Shown: piece after piece, positions 1 to 8,557 of the stretch
Position numbering within the stretch: the stretch's first letter is position 1
Layout: each line of letters starts with the position of its first letter
DNA from: CBDAMZ01 sp965197375
GTDB lineage: Bacteria; Acidobacteriota; Vicinamibacteria; Vicinamibacterales; UBA8438
Assembly: GCA_965197375.1 (NCBI GenBank)
Contig: CBDAMZ010000008.1
Location: 248,001 to 312,000 of the forward strand
Direction of reading: 5' to 3'
DNA length: 64,000 nucleotides
Notes under the pieces: model-generated
What the model was told of the DNA's origin: nothing
Seen by the model: only the letters and a program-made list of their open reading frames with translations
Databases searched by the model: none
Program-made: the position numbers and the translations under genes

Positions 1-1717
1 GCGATCCCTCCTCGACGAGGCGCGACCCATCCAAAACGATCACCCGGTCGGCTTTACTGACCAGCTCGAATCGATGCGAAATCAGGATCGTCGTCCGATC
101 CTGCATGACCGCTTCGTAGCCCGCGATGACTCGCCGTTCCGAGATGGGATCCAGTGATGATGTCGGTTCGTCCAACACGAGCACGGCTGGGTTTGCGAGA
201 TACGCACGGGCGATGGCAATTCGTTGCCGCTCTCCAGCTGACAACGCTGTTCCGCGTTCCCCAACCACGGTTTCGTATTTTTCTGGCAGGCCTTCGACGA
301 AAGCATCGATACCTGCTCTGCGAGCCGCCGCGACGATCTCGGCATTAGAAGCTTGCGGCCGGCCATAGCGGATGTTTTCGGCAATGGATGTGTGAAAGAC
401 GAATGGTTCCTGGTCGACCGAGACAACGTGCTCGCGTAGATCGCCAAGTTGTACGTTGCGTAGGTCATGGCCGTTGAGCCGAACACAGCCGGTGTCTGGA
501 TCGAGCAGTCGCAAGAGTAAGTCGGCAATCATGGACTTTCCGCTCCCACTTGGCCCGACGACTGCGAGGATTTCACCTGCCTTGACTGAGAAGCTGACCC
601 GGTCCAGTACTGGCCCCCCGCGATCAAACGACAACGTAACGTTCTCGAATACCACGTCGCCGCGGACCTTCGGGAGAGGGGTCGCATTCGTGCGCTCGAT
701 AACATCTACCTTAGTATCGAGGAGTTGATGGACACGCCCCAGCGATACTCGTGCGGTCGCCAGATTTGCGTACAATCCCATCAGCGCCTGAATCGGGGAA
801 AGCAACCGCATTTGGTAGGCCATGAAGGCGACGAACGTGCCCATGGTGATCGTGTCACTGATGACTCGTGAGCCACCGTAGAGGAACACGATCGCGGTGC
901 TGCCGGACAAGATGAGTCCTGGAAGACCACCAGATAGGTACGTGACCCACTGCATGGATATCAGCGCTAGGACGAACGCGTTGTTTCTGGCTCTGAACCG
1001 CTCGACTTCCCTGGCCTGTGCGTTAGACGTTACGATCAGTTTCACGCCTTGCAGCGTTTCGATCAGGAAGCTGCCGATGTCGGCGCTTCGCTCTCGCAGT
1101 GTTGCAACCCGGCCCTCGAGTTGAAGGCGGTAACGCTTCAGTGTCCACAGGCTTAGTGGTAGCAACACCACGCTGACGAAAAACAGGCGGGTGTCCAGCC
1201 AGATCAGCATGAAGACACTTCCGATCAAGAACAACACGTTTCCCACCCAAGCGAGGGCAGCTTCCGCAGCTACACGCTGGATTTCGCCAATATCATTGTT
1301 GATACGCGAAACGATGTCACCGAGGCGTGTGCGGGCGTAGAACGTCGGGGAAAGCCGCTGGAGATGCTGGTACAACGCGAGACGCATGTCAAATAGGATC
1401 CCGGCCGAGACGCGTGTGTAGCGGAGCCCACTGATTACATTCAGTACGAAGCTGGACAGCGTGATGAGTGCAAATAGCAGCACGATCCGCTGAAGCGCGG
1501 CGGCATCGCGCCCGATCATCGCCTGATCGACCAGGTTTTTTGACAGGTACGGGAGGTAGAGGGACAGTACCGTGCTGAGCAGGCTCAGTCCGAGCACCAG
1601 CAGCAACCGCCGCCAGTACGGCACGATGTAAGTGAAGGCCCAGCGGAAGTTTGGATCAACCACAGGAATGGGAAGCTTGGGACTGGAGACGAAAGAGAGA
1701 GGCCGGAAACCGATCAC
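1..1717 (-). CDS. qhpF: ABC exporter, fused membrane and ATPase domains, probable QhpF (3' end cut by window edge)
   Basis: The reading frame is open from about 1765 to the left edge, so the C-terminus is missing. The protein has an N-terminal six-helix exporter domain, followed by an ATPase domain with Walker A GPSGSGKS (533-556), a signature LSAGERQR (about 210-245, an A in place of the usual G), Walker B VLVLDEPTSSLD (about 150-185) and an ISHRF H-loop. In Paracoccus the equivalent QhpF exports the processed gamma subunit of quinohemoprotein amine dehydrogenase to the periplasm. The assignment as QhpF rests on its position directly after qhpB. No ATG precedes the first membrane segment. 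I chose the GTG at 1717, which has only a weak ribosome-binding site. The frame is the same as qhpB, with a single TGA at 1766-1768 between them. The ABC exporter call is very sure, the qhp role is inference. Confidence 0.85.
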   Translation of the reverse strand, partial: MIGFRPLSFVSSPKLPIPVVDPNFRWAFTYIVPYWRRLLLVLGLSLLSTVLSLYLPYLSKNLVDQAMIGRDAAALQRIVLLFALITLSSFVLNVISGLRYTRVSAGILFDMRLALYQHLQRLSPTFYARTRLGDIVSRINNDIGEIQRVAAEAALAWVGNVLFLIGSVFMLIWLDTRLFFVSVVLLPLSLWTLKRYRLQLEGRVATLRERSADIGSFLIETLQGVKLIVTSNAQAREVERFRARNNAFVLALISMQWVTYLSGGLPGLILSGSTAIVFLYGGSRVISDTITMGTFVAFMAYQMRLLSPIQALMGLYANLATARVSLGRVHQLLDTKVDVIERTNATPLPKVRGDVVFENVTLSFDRGGPVLDRVSFSVKAGEILAVVGPSGSGKSMIADLLLRLLDPDTGCVRLNGHDLRNVQLGDLREHVVSVDQEPFVFHTSIAENIRYGRPQASNAEIVAAARRAGIDAFVEGLPEKYETVVGERGTALSAGERQRIAIARAYLANPAVLVLDEPTSSLDPISERRVIAGYEAVMQDRTTILISHRFELVSKADRVIVLDGSRLVEEGS

Positions 1718-1765
1718 CTTATGCTTCGAGCGAGAAAAACTGCGGCCAGAGTCGGGAACTATCGG

Positions 1766-2908
1766 TCAGGGTGGTGCCACGATTAGGTTCGTCGTCATGT
1801 CGCCATCGAGCTCGATTCTACGCAGATGGCTGTGGGTTGAAATGTCGTAGAGGTCGATGGTATTACCGGCCTGATAGATGTACAGAAACTTGCCGTTAGT
1901 GCTGGTCTTCAAGCCCATGCGCGGCCGACCTTGAATCTCTACCCGTTCGTGCAGTCGCCGATTTTCGAGGTCAAACGTCCAGAGTTCGTAACGGCCAATC
2001 AGGTCGGTCCGGGAGACCGGCGCGATGTTCTGTGAGGCGGCTTTCAGGAACCCGTAGGCCCTCCGGCGTCCGGGCGCTAGCGTGAAGCTGACTGATGCCT
2101 CTGGTGAAGGCCCGATGGTGTAGAAGTCGACGCTTTTCTCAGGCAGGTTGATGCGCGCCACTCCCATCATCTGGCGATTCTGAATCGGATCTCGCGCCTG
2201 GAACAACCCGGTAAAAAATCCTGGTTCTTCGTTGAACATATCGGGCGCAAAGCCGAAGCTGCCGAGGGAGCCGAAGCCTTCCTCGTGTGGCCGCGAGAGC
2301 TCCCACTTGTCAACTTGCGTGAAATTTTCTGTTTCGAAGATCAGCACGTCGTTGGAAAAGAAGTAGAGCAGGTCGCCGTCGGGTGAAAACAGCAGCTTCG
2401 TGGCCCCTAGTTCTTGGACCGAACCAGCCGGCCACGGGATCGTGCGGACCACCCGGTGTTCCGTAAGGTCATACTGCAGAAGCTCCAGCGGCCCGATCTC
2501 GAACCGGTCGATATGCTTAGTGGTGGCACGCGCAATCAGGATCATGAGGCGGTGCAGTGGGTCGACCTGGTACCCGCTGATTCGAACCTTCCTGTTGCCT
2601 TCACTTAATGTGAACGTGTCGATGGTTTCTCTGGTCTCGACGTCGATAATTTCTATGTCCTCGAATGCGGCCTCGCCCATGTAGAGACGCTTACGGTCTT
2701 GGGAGAGAGTGAGGCTGCGCGGTATGCCGATCGTGACCGGGATTTCCGCGGTCACCTCCATGGTGGCCTCGTCTATTACGAGTATCCGGTTCGAAATTGT
2801 GCCAACGTACAGCGTGCCATTGCCCCCGGTCACGCTCGAGCTTGACTGGGCGTCGGCCGTGGCAGTCAAGGCAACAAACACGACGGCCACCAAGAACACA
2901 TATCGCAT
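1766..2908 (-). CDS. qhpB: Quinohemoprotein amine dehydrogenase beta subunit (seven-bladed propeller)
   Basis: 380 residues with a clear Sec signal peptide (hydrophobic run, then ATADAQS). The rest is repeated beta-propeller blades of the YVTN/40-residue type, for example GTLYVGTISNRILVID and KRLYMGEAAFEDIEIID. Known beta subunits of this periplasmic enzyme are single-domain propellers that, with the alpha subunit, enclose the gamma subunit and form the active-site cavity. The size is close to the known subunits. The gene follows qhpC after 92 bp and precedes the ABC exporter. On its own the fold would only support 'propeller protein'. The neighbours make the subunit call strong. Confidence 0.88.
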   Translation of the reverse strand: MRYVFLVAVVFVALTATADAQSSSSVTGGNGTLYVGTISNRILVIDEATMEVTAEIPVTIGIPRSLTLSQDRKRLYMGEAAFEDIEIIDVETRETIDTFTLSEGNRKVRISGYQVDPLHRLMILIARATTKHIDRFEIGPLELLQYDLTEHRVVRTIPWPAGSVQELGATKLLFSPDGDLLYFFSNDVLIFETENFTQVDKWELSRPHEEGFGSLGSFGFAPDMFNEEPGFFTGLFQARDPIQNRQMMGVARINLPEKSVDFYTIGPSPEASVSFTLAPGRRRAYGFLKAASQNIAPVSRTDLIGRYELWTFDLENRRLHERVEIQGRPRMGLKTSTNGKFLYIYQAGNTIDLYDISTHSHLRRIELDGDMTTNLIVAPP

Positions 2909-3000
2909 GGGAAGCTCAGCCCTGAAGAAAGTTTAAGGTCAACAAGAAAAATCGAATAACGTCCAGCACGGCGTTCGGCGTCGAACCTTTCGACTATGGA

Positions 3001-3354
3001 CTACGGAAAGACCAGATCGATCTTCCGCCAGTCCTTTGCGGCTGCAGCACAGGTGCTCGTCCAGTCGGGCGAGTAGTTGAGATGGTCTGGCACCTGCGCT
3101 GGCCAGAAGCAGCCCGTGTAGCAGTCAAACAGATCCCGCTCGACCGGCGAGCACAAGCCAGCCGTGCCGCCATTGCGATCGGTCTCCCACCCTGGTGAGA
3201 AGATCAGTGTGCAGCCCATCGGCACGTGCGCTGAGGGCTGCTGTGGTGGCCCTTGGCCTTGCAACGCCACCACACCGTTACGCGCCTTCATCGACTTCTG
3301 TACGTGTCGATCCACGCGTCCAGCCTTTTGGTTAATCGACCTTAAGTGCTTCAT
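3001..3354 (-). CDS. qhpC: Quinohemoprotein amine dehydrogenase gamma subunit precursor (CTQ-bearing peptide)
   Basis: 117 residues. I chose the ATG at 3352-3354 because it starts with MKHLRSINQKA, a typical leader of this family, and overlaps the end of qhpD by 23 bp. Longer starts in this frame lie inside qhpD. All residues known to be modified in the Paracoccus subunit are present at the same spacing: Cys48-Glu57, Cys68-Asp74 and Cys82-Asp90 for the three thioether bridges, and Cys78 with Trp84 for cysteine tryptophylquinone. Asp74 also matches the catalytic aspartate. There is no Sec signal; in the known system the peptide is crosslinked in the cytoplasm, loses its leader to a protease and leaves through the ABC exporter. 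The segment before the core is about 41 residues, longer than the 28 I recall for Paracoccus, and Cys102 is an extra cysteine. Met22 is an alternative start that would shorten the leader. Confidence 0.93.
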   Translation of the reverse strand: MKHLRSINQKAGRVDRHVQKSMKARNGVVALQGQGPPQQPSAHVPMGCTLIFSPGWETDRNGGTAGLCSPVERDLFDCYTGCFWPAQVPDHLNYSPDWTSTCAAAAKDWRKIDLVFP

Positions 3355-4789
3355 TGTCTGCCTCTGTGTCGAACCGTGTGAGGAACCCCGGGTTCCGTTC
3401 GGAGAGCTCGCCGTAAACCTGCAGGCACGTGTCAGTCCAGCCGCGAATCCATTCGCAGTAATGAAGGTTCGGCCGCTCGGTTGTGCCGTATCGCGTATGT
3501 GCTTCGTGATAGCAACCACCCGAGCACAGCGGCCGGGCCCAACAGGTGTGACAGTCGGTCTTGCTCGCGATGTGATGCTTGTCGAGGAAGTCACGCTGCG
3601 TCTCGTGATCGATGCCGTCGCGGACGGTTCCGAGCTTGTGGTCATCCGATCCCGCAAACCGGTGGCAGAGTGCCACATCGCCGTCCGTCGCGACGCCCAT
3701 CAACCCTAGTCCGGCACCACAGGGGTACGCCTTACTCACGCCCTTGTGGATCTCGGAGAGGGTCTCCTTGATGTTTGAAAATGCATGAGGTCGGCCGGCT
3801 ACCGCATGGTCGAGGAACTCGTAAGCGAGCTCACGGAATTGCCCGAGCATGTGGCTAAAACCATCTTCTCCGATCGCGTAATCGCGGTTGGGTGCCGTTG
3901 TAACCGGCGCGAAGCCGACTTCCGTGAACCCGATTTCCTCGGTGAGGTGGCGAAAGATCTTCTTGATGTCGATAACCTGGGAGGTCAGGGTGACACGCGC
4001 CCCGATCGGACGGCTGCGATGCCGACGCAGGAGCTCGCGGACCTTCGGCTTCACGACGTCGTAGCTACCAGCCCCGTTGTGAAAGACGCGGAACTTGTCC
4101 TGCATGTCTTTGGGCCCGTCAATCGAAACCGTGACCAACACGTCGTTATCCGCCAGGAACTCGATAATCTCGGGTTCTAGTAGCGTGGCGTTGGTGGTCA
4201 GACTGAACTCTACCCGCTTTCCCAACTCCGCAGCTCGTTGCTTCGCGTAGGGAATCGTCTTTTTGAGGACCGGAAAATTGAGTAGGGTCTCACCGCCGAA
4301 GAACGTCACGTTCGCGACCTTGTTGGATCCTGACTCTCTGAGCATGAAATCCACGCTTTCGCGCGCGGTTTCTTCGGTCATGAACTTGGGCTTCTTTCCG
4401 TTCGCCGTGTCGACAATCTTGTCCTCCCCGTACTCATAGCAGTAGGTACAGGCCAGGTTGCACTGGTTGGTCACGTTTAGCACCAGTGTCGACAGTGGGA
4501 ACGGAGCCAGGGGAATGATTTTCGGCATCGGCGCCGCGGGCGCCTCGTGCTCGCCAACAGCCTGGACCTGCTCGAGTTCCTCGATGCTAGCTTCGACGTC
4601 GGCGGGGGAAAACCGGTCAGACAGGGCGCCGGTCAAATCGGCACGCGTCAACCGGTGCTCACGTAACTCTTCGAGGATGGCGTGTGACGTCTCGTCGAGC
4701 GCGAACACGGCGGCGCTCGGGACGAGGTACACGAAAGGGCGTCCGGAGGCTTCGAAGGAGTGAAACTCGCGTAGGGCCAGTGTTTTCAT
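3332..4789 (-). CDS. qhpD: Radical SAM peptide crosslinking enzyme QhpD
   Basis: 485 residues. The radical SAM motif CNLACTYC gives Cys110, Cys114 and Cys117. The C-terminal third has a cysteine-rich SPASM-like region (YPCGAG, VALCHRF, CHTCWARPLCSGGC, HYCEW) for auxiliary iron-sulfur clusters. The N-terminal 90 residues look like a peptide-binding domain. In Paracoccus this enzyme forms the three Cys-to-Asp/Glu thioether bridges in the gamma subunit, in the cytoplasm. The start overlaps the qhpA stop as ATGA (4786-4789), so translation is probably coupled, and the gene overlaps its substrate gene qhpC by 23 bp. Length and motif order match the family. Confidence 0.93.
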   Translation of the reverse strand: MKTLALREFHSFEASGRPFVYLVPSAAVFALDETSHAILEELREHRLTRADLTGALSDRFSPADVEASIEELEQVQAVGEHEAPAAPMPKIIPLAPFPLSTLVLNVTNQCNLACTYCYEYGEDKIVDTANGKKPKFMTEETARESVDFMLRESGSNKVANVTFFGGETLLNFPVLKKTIPYAKQRAAELGKRVEFSLTTNATLLEPEIIEFLADNDVLVTVSIDGPKDMQDKFRVFHNGAGSYDVVKPKVRELLRRHRSRPIGARVTLTSQVIDIKKIFRHLTEEIGFTEVGFAPVTTAPNRDYAIGEDGFSHMLGQFRELAYEFLDHAVAGRPHAFSNIKETLSEIHKGVSKAYPCGAGLGLMGVATDGDVALCHRFAGSDDHKLGTVRDGIDHETQRDFLDKHHIASKTDCHTCWARPLCSGGCYHEAHTRYGTTERPNLHYCEWIRGWTDTCLQVYGELSERNPGFLTRFDTEADNEALKVD

Positions 4790-6576
4790 TGTCCGGTCTC
4801 CTCAGGGTACCACCGCCGGTACAGTGGTGGCATAACGACCAGGTGCGCCCGGCCCCGCAGAACCCGGGCCTGTGAGCCGCCCTCGGGTGTGAACGTGGCG
4901 ATCACCCAGACATCGCCGATGTTGTTGCGGCCGACCGCGGGACGACTGAAGTCCAGCCCCATGGCGGGGCTCCGCGCCCGCTCCGGGTTCGGCCCATCAG
5001 CTGCTGGTGTGAACAGGCCGTCCGAGTCGATCGTGCCCACGAACTGCACGTCGTCGTCGATGTACGTGGCGGAGTACTCTTCGAGGCTCCAGGTTGCTTT
5101 GATCGGGCCGAGCTGTAGGTCGTCGTCGGTATCGAGTTGCCCATCCTGGCCCTTGTGATAGGCGACCGCCTCGAATTGTTGATACCCCTTCGGGAACGCG
5201 ACGCCGCCGATCCGAGCTGATCCCCACTGAGGTATCACCTTGATCGCATCAATCTGATCGTAGACAACGAACCCACGTTCGGCGAAGGCCTGTGCTATGA
5301 ACACGTCACGTGCGCTGCTGCCCGCGTCGATTGCAACATCCAACTCGACGGTCACCATGTCTGATGCCACGCCGACTACTCGGGTGACCGTGACGCCTTG
5401 GCCGAAGTCAAAATCAGCGGGCGATAGCGTGGCCGGGAAGTTTGATCCGTAGATCTGTACTTCCTGTCCCCGGGTTGAGGCCTTGACGGCCCTCGGGGAG
5501 ACGCCAAGCACGATCGGATCGTTGCCAGCGCGCCGCAACGTGATATCCAGGCCTTTTTCATCGTAGGCGCCCGTGAACCATCGGCCCCACATCTGCTGCC
5601 AGTCGCGCTCTACGAACATGACCTCGTTCAATCTCTCGGCGCCTTGATCTCCTTCAACGGATCGCCCTCTCCACTGGAACCCGGTGTACACAATAGCGTT
5701 GCCACTTCTGGTGGTCGACCTGCCATTTTGTGGGTACGTGTAGGCTGCCTGCGTCATGAACTCGCCAGGTACGTCCGGGCTCGCCGTGATCACAACACGG
5801 CCGTAGATGGGGCCCTTGCCGGGTTGATGGCCTGATAGTAACCAAGTGCCTGCGAGCTTCGGCTCGCGCATGTTGGCCGACCATTCTCCCCACTCGGGCG
5901 TGTGCAGCGGAAAAGCCTTCGCGAGATGGTCGATGGCCTTATCCATCGGATGCCGGTTGTCGCGCAGCTCCCCCTCTGGCCCGGTGCCTGGCTGTAGTGG
6001 TTCCAAGCGCCGAAAGCCTACGCGATCGACCAGCGGGTAATAGCCGCGGTGCATAGCAACCAGCAGCGCCCATTCCTCCCCAGTCCGGCGCTGCAACATC
6101 GCCCTTCCTATTGAGTGACACTGCACGCAGGTTTTCTCAGTGTCGCGGTCCGAGTAGGTGAAGTCGATCATGCGGCGCTCAGCTTCGAACGCCGCTGGGC
6201 GAAGTTCTTCGGGGGCGATACCCAGGTGGTTTGATAAGTATTTGACGATTTCTCGCGCCATTTGTGGCTCGATCTCCAAGCCGTTCAGCCCTATCATCCG
6301 CCGCATTTTATGCTGCCAACCTTCTGGTGTCGCTCGCATGTAGGAGATGCGCGACATGCGGTTCTGATCGTCGAGCTGATGGCAGGAGCTGCAAGCCTCC
6401 CACACGAGCTCACTCGTAATCGGGATACCTTCCGGTTCGGACACGCTCTCCGAGGCCTGTTCCGTCGCAGGCGTCCCTTCTGGGGGTGCCGAGGCCGTGC
6501 CCGGCAGCCCTAGAAAAACCAGCAAGATCGCGACGCAAAAAACCGGTAGCGGTCTGAGTTGTGACACATTCACCAT
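4786..6576 (-). CDS. qhpA: Quinohemoprotein amine dehydrogenase alpha subunit (diheme)
   Basis: 596 residues with a Sec signal peptide (cut near TASA-PPEG, about residue 30). Two c-type heme motifs sit in the N-terminal domain: CSSCH at Cys62/Cys65/His66 and CVQCH at Cys150/Cys153/His154. Several beta-rich, Ig-like domains follow, as in known alpha subunits. The enzyme oxidises primary amines to aldehydes and ammonia in the periplasm. Electrons go from the quinone on the gamma subunit through the two hemes to a soluble acceptor. The start ATG at 6574-6576 follows a G-rich stretch inside a perfect inverted repeat. The gene is coupled to qhpD by an ATGA overlap. The closest alternative, a different diheme protein, is ruled out by the neighbours. 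Confidence 0.93.
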   Translation of the reverse strand: MVNVSQLRPLPVFCVAILLVFLGLPGTASAPPEGTPATEQASESVSEPEGIPITSELVWEACSSCHQLDDQNRMSRISYMRATPEGWQHKMRRMIGLNGLEIEPQMAREIVKYLSNHLGIAPEELRPAAFEAERRMIDFTYSDRDTEKTCVQCHSIGRAMLQRRTGEEWALLVAMHRGYYPLVDRVGFRRLEPLQPGTGPEGELRDNRHPMDKAIDHLAKAFPLHTPEWGEWSANMREPKLAGTWLLSGHQPGKGPIYGRVVITASPDVPGEFMTQAAYTYPQNGRSTTRSGNAIVYTGFQWRGRSVEGDQGAERLNEVMFVERDWQQMWGRWFTGAYDEKGLDITLRRAGNDPIVLGVSPRAVKASTRGQEVQIYGSNFPATLSPADFDFGQGVTVTRVVGVASDMVTVELDVAIDAGSSARDVFIAQAFAERGFVVYDQIDAIKVIPQWGSARIGGVAFPKGYQQFEAVAYHKGQDGQLDTDDDLQLGPIKATWSLEEYSATYIDDDVQFVGTIDSDGLFTPAADGPNPERARSPAMGLDFSRPAVGRNNIGDVWVIATFTPEGGSQARVLRGRAHLVVMPPLYRRWYPEETGQ

Positions 6577-6581
6577 CGTGG

Positions 6582-6602
6582 GTCACCCCCACCCGTGGTG
6601 AC
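6582..6602. promoter_or_regulatory. Perfect inverted repeat just upstream of qhpA
   Basis: GTCACC at 6582-6587 and GGTGAC at 6597-6602 are perfect reverse complements separated by 9 bases. The repeat lies 5 to 26 bases before the qhpA start and covers the place of the ribosome-binding site. It could be a regulator-binding site or an RNA hairpin that controls qhpA translation. Chance occurrence cannot be excluded. Confidence 0.35.
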
Positions 6603-6784
6603 TTTTAGCATACCTCTTGAGTGGAAGCAATCGGATTCACGCGGTCGGCTGTGGCCGCCTAGCCCTGGTGCAATCTGTAGCCTGAGCGCTGAGCCTTTTC
6701 TACCCCGGCCAGTGCCCAGCTCTCTGGTGCCAAGCCGTTCCGCCTAGCTCGCTCCTCGTGTTTCTTTGGCACGTCATAACTTTG

Positions 6785-8311
6785 CTACAGGATGTCATTT
6801 CTTAGAATGCCCTTCGCGAGCAGGACCGACAGCGCGCCGAGAAAGTCTGGCAGAATGACGGGTTGGTTGGCTCGGTTGTACGCGTCGAAGAGGTCTGGAA
6901 CCTGTCTGTGGTTACCAGCGATATTCACCAGAGCTGGGAGATCGACACCGCGGAGGAAACGGATACCCGCTGGTCCAGTGGTCAACGAATTTGCAACGAG
7001 CCTGTCTTCCAGAATGACTTTTCGACCGAGGACAGCCGGTCTCTTGTCGGTACAGGCCTGGTTGGTCGGCTGCAGCTCGATCGACGGGCCGCGCTTGAGT
7101 GCCTCGAACGCCGCAAGCACTGTAGGATCGCGCCGCAGCCCATCGACATTAACCTCTTCTCCTGCCACCCCCGTATCGACCGTTGTGGCGCGGCCGGTCC
7201 AGAAGGGGTGCGGGTGACCGCTTGCCGCTTCGTGGAAGAACCGCGTCGATTGCTTCAGGTAGCTTGTATACATGTGATGTTCACGCATCGAAAAAAATTC
7301 GAGCGCCGATGTTTGTATGTCCGGCGTCGTCAGGCACGTGTGGACGACGACCGCTGCTAGCCAGGCAGAAGCGAGCGCTTTCTTGACGCCGAAGGAGGAG
7401 AGCGGATCTATGAAGGATGCGGCGTCACCGACGAGCAGCACTCCCGGGCCGCCGTACTGGCGCGCGTAGTACAGCGAGGCATCGCGCCCCCAGGGCGAGC
7501 CTTGCAAGGCCGCCTTTGCTACGAGCTGTCTAAATTGCCGCGTCTTGCTCAGCTCTGCTCGGTAAAGGTGCTCCAGGCGTTCTCCGCGCTCAAGCTCGGT
7601 CACACGCGGATCGACCATGACCGTGACGTAGCGGACGGATGACGAAACTGGCACCGACCACGCCCAGCCGTCTGCGTAGGTTTCAACTAACGTGTGGCTT
7701 TCGTCGTCTAATTCCCAGCCGCCCGCGCGCTGCCACATGCCAACCAATGCAACCGTGGCGTGAGTTCGTTCGTGCCTTCGAAATCCTTGGCGCGCGATGA
7801 CCCCGGCGCGACCGGAGCAATCGAGCATGAACCTCGCGCTTACAACGGCACGTCCACCTTCTGCGTCCTCGTACTCCACCTGTCCGACCATGGCTTCGGG
7901 CGAGCTGGGCGGCGTTGCCTGCCGAACCCTGCTATTCCGCTGTACGCGTGCTCCCCCGCTCTCCGCGAGACTCAGGAGAAGCCGATCAAAGTCACGCCGT
8001 ACGACCTGATATCCGGTGCTGCCGTCTGCGAAATTTTCGGATCGCTTGTCTGTCTCACCCCACCAAACTGTGTTCCCGCGCGTTCGGTAGAGTCCCGCCT
8101 GGTCGACGGCATCGAGCGTGCCGAGAACATCGAAGAGTTTTCGGCAACTTGGCGGTAGCGACTCGGCAAGTGTGGGGCCGTCTGGCTCCGCCTTCGTGAT
8201 CAGGAGAACGGAATGTCCCCACCGTGCGAGGAGACGCGCGACCGACGAGCCAGCAGGCCCTGCGCCGATGATCACCGCGTCGAAGCAGGTGTTGTTAACT
8301 GAGGACTGCAT
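6785..8311 (-). CDS. qhpG: FAD-dependent monooxygenase QhpG
   Basis: About 508 residues from the chosen ATG at 8311, which starts 15 residues before the dinucleotide-binding motif GAGPAG. The frame stays open to an upstream ATG at 8365, giving 526 residues, so that start is possible. A flavin-binding motif VLLVGDAASFIDPLSSFG, typical of the halogenase and group-A monooxygenase family, lies in the middle. In Paracoccus QhpG hydroxylates the tryptophan of the crosslinked gamma subunit, the step leading to cysteine tryptophylquinone. The gene is separated from qhpA by about 210 bp without a gene. In Paracoccus qhpG comes after qhpF, so the order differs here. By sequence alone it could be another flavin monooxygenase. 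Confidence 0.82.
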   Translation of the reverse strand: MQSSVNNTCFDAVIIGAGPAGSSVARLLARWGHSVLLITKAEPDGPTLAESLPPSCRKLFDVLGTLDAVDQAGLYRTRGNTVWWGETDKRSENFADGSTGYQVVRRDFDRLLLSLAESGGARVQRNSRVRQATPPSSPEAMVGQVEYEDAEGGRAVVSARFMLDCSGRAGVIARQGFRRHERTHATVALVGMWQRAGGWELDDESHTLVETYADGWAWSVPVSSSVRYVTVMVDPRVTELERGERLEHLYRAELSKTRQFRQLVAKAALQGSPWGRDASLYYARQYGGPGVLLVGDAASFIDPLSSFGVKKALASAWLAAVVVHTCLTTPDIQTSALEFFSMREHHMYTSYLKQSTRFFHEAASGHPHPFWTGRATTVDTGVAGEEVNVDGLRRDPTVLAAFEALKRGPSIELQPTNQACTDKRPAVLGRKVILEDRLVANSLTTGPAGIRFLRGVDLPALVNIAGNHRQVPDLFDAYNRANQPVILPDFLGALSVLLAKGILRNDIL

Positions 8312-8388
8312 TCCCGAACGCCACGTCCAGCCTGAAACGATGATAGGCCCTGACACAGCGTACATCAGGCTTCGCGCCGATTGTCACT

Positions 8389-8409
8389 GCTTGGGAGAGG
8401 CTCTCAAGC
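8389..8409 (-). terminator. Hairpin between the cytochrome c gene and qhpG
   Basis: Two 9-base arms (8389-8397 and 8401-8409) pair around a 3-base loop with one wobble position. The hairpin lies between the end of the upstream cytochrome gene and the start of qhpG on the minus strand. No run of T follows, so it may slow or process the transcript rather than end it. Confidence 0.35.
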
Positions 8410-8557
8410 CGAGGGAGTACGACCGCGTGCGGGAAGTGCGGACCGCGAGTGAGCTTACCTCGCGCGACGACTGAGCTGCTGGGTGGCGAGGAAGACAGAG
8501 AACACGCGCTTGCGTACTCGACAAGGCGAGCCAGTCACACCCGTACGCGGGAGCCGA

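Noticed and set aside
3001..3678. A longer 225-residue reading of the gamma-subunit frame
   Set aside because: The first 108 residues lie inside qhpD and have no protein-like pattern. The true start is the ATG at 3354.
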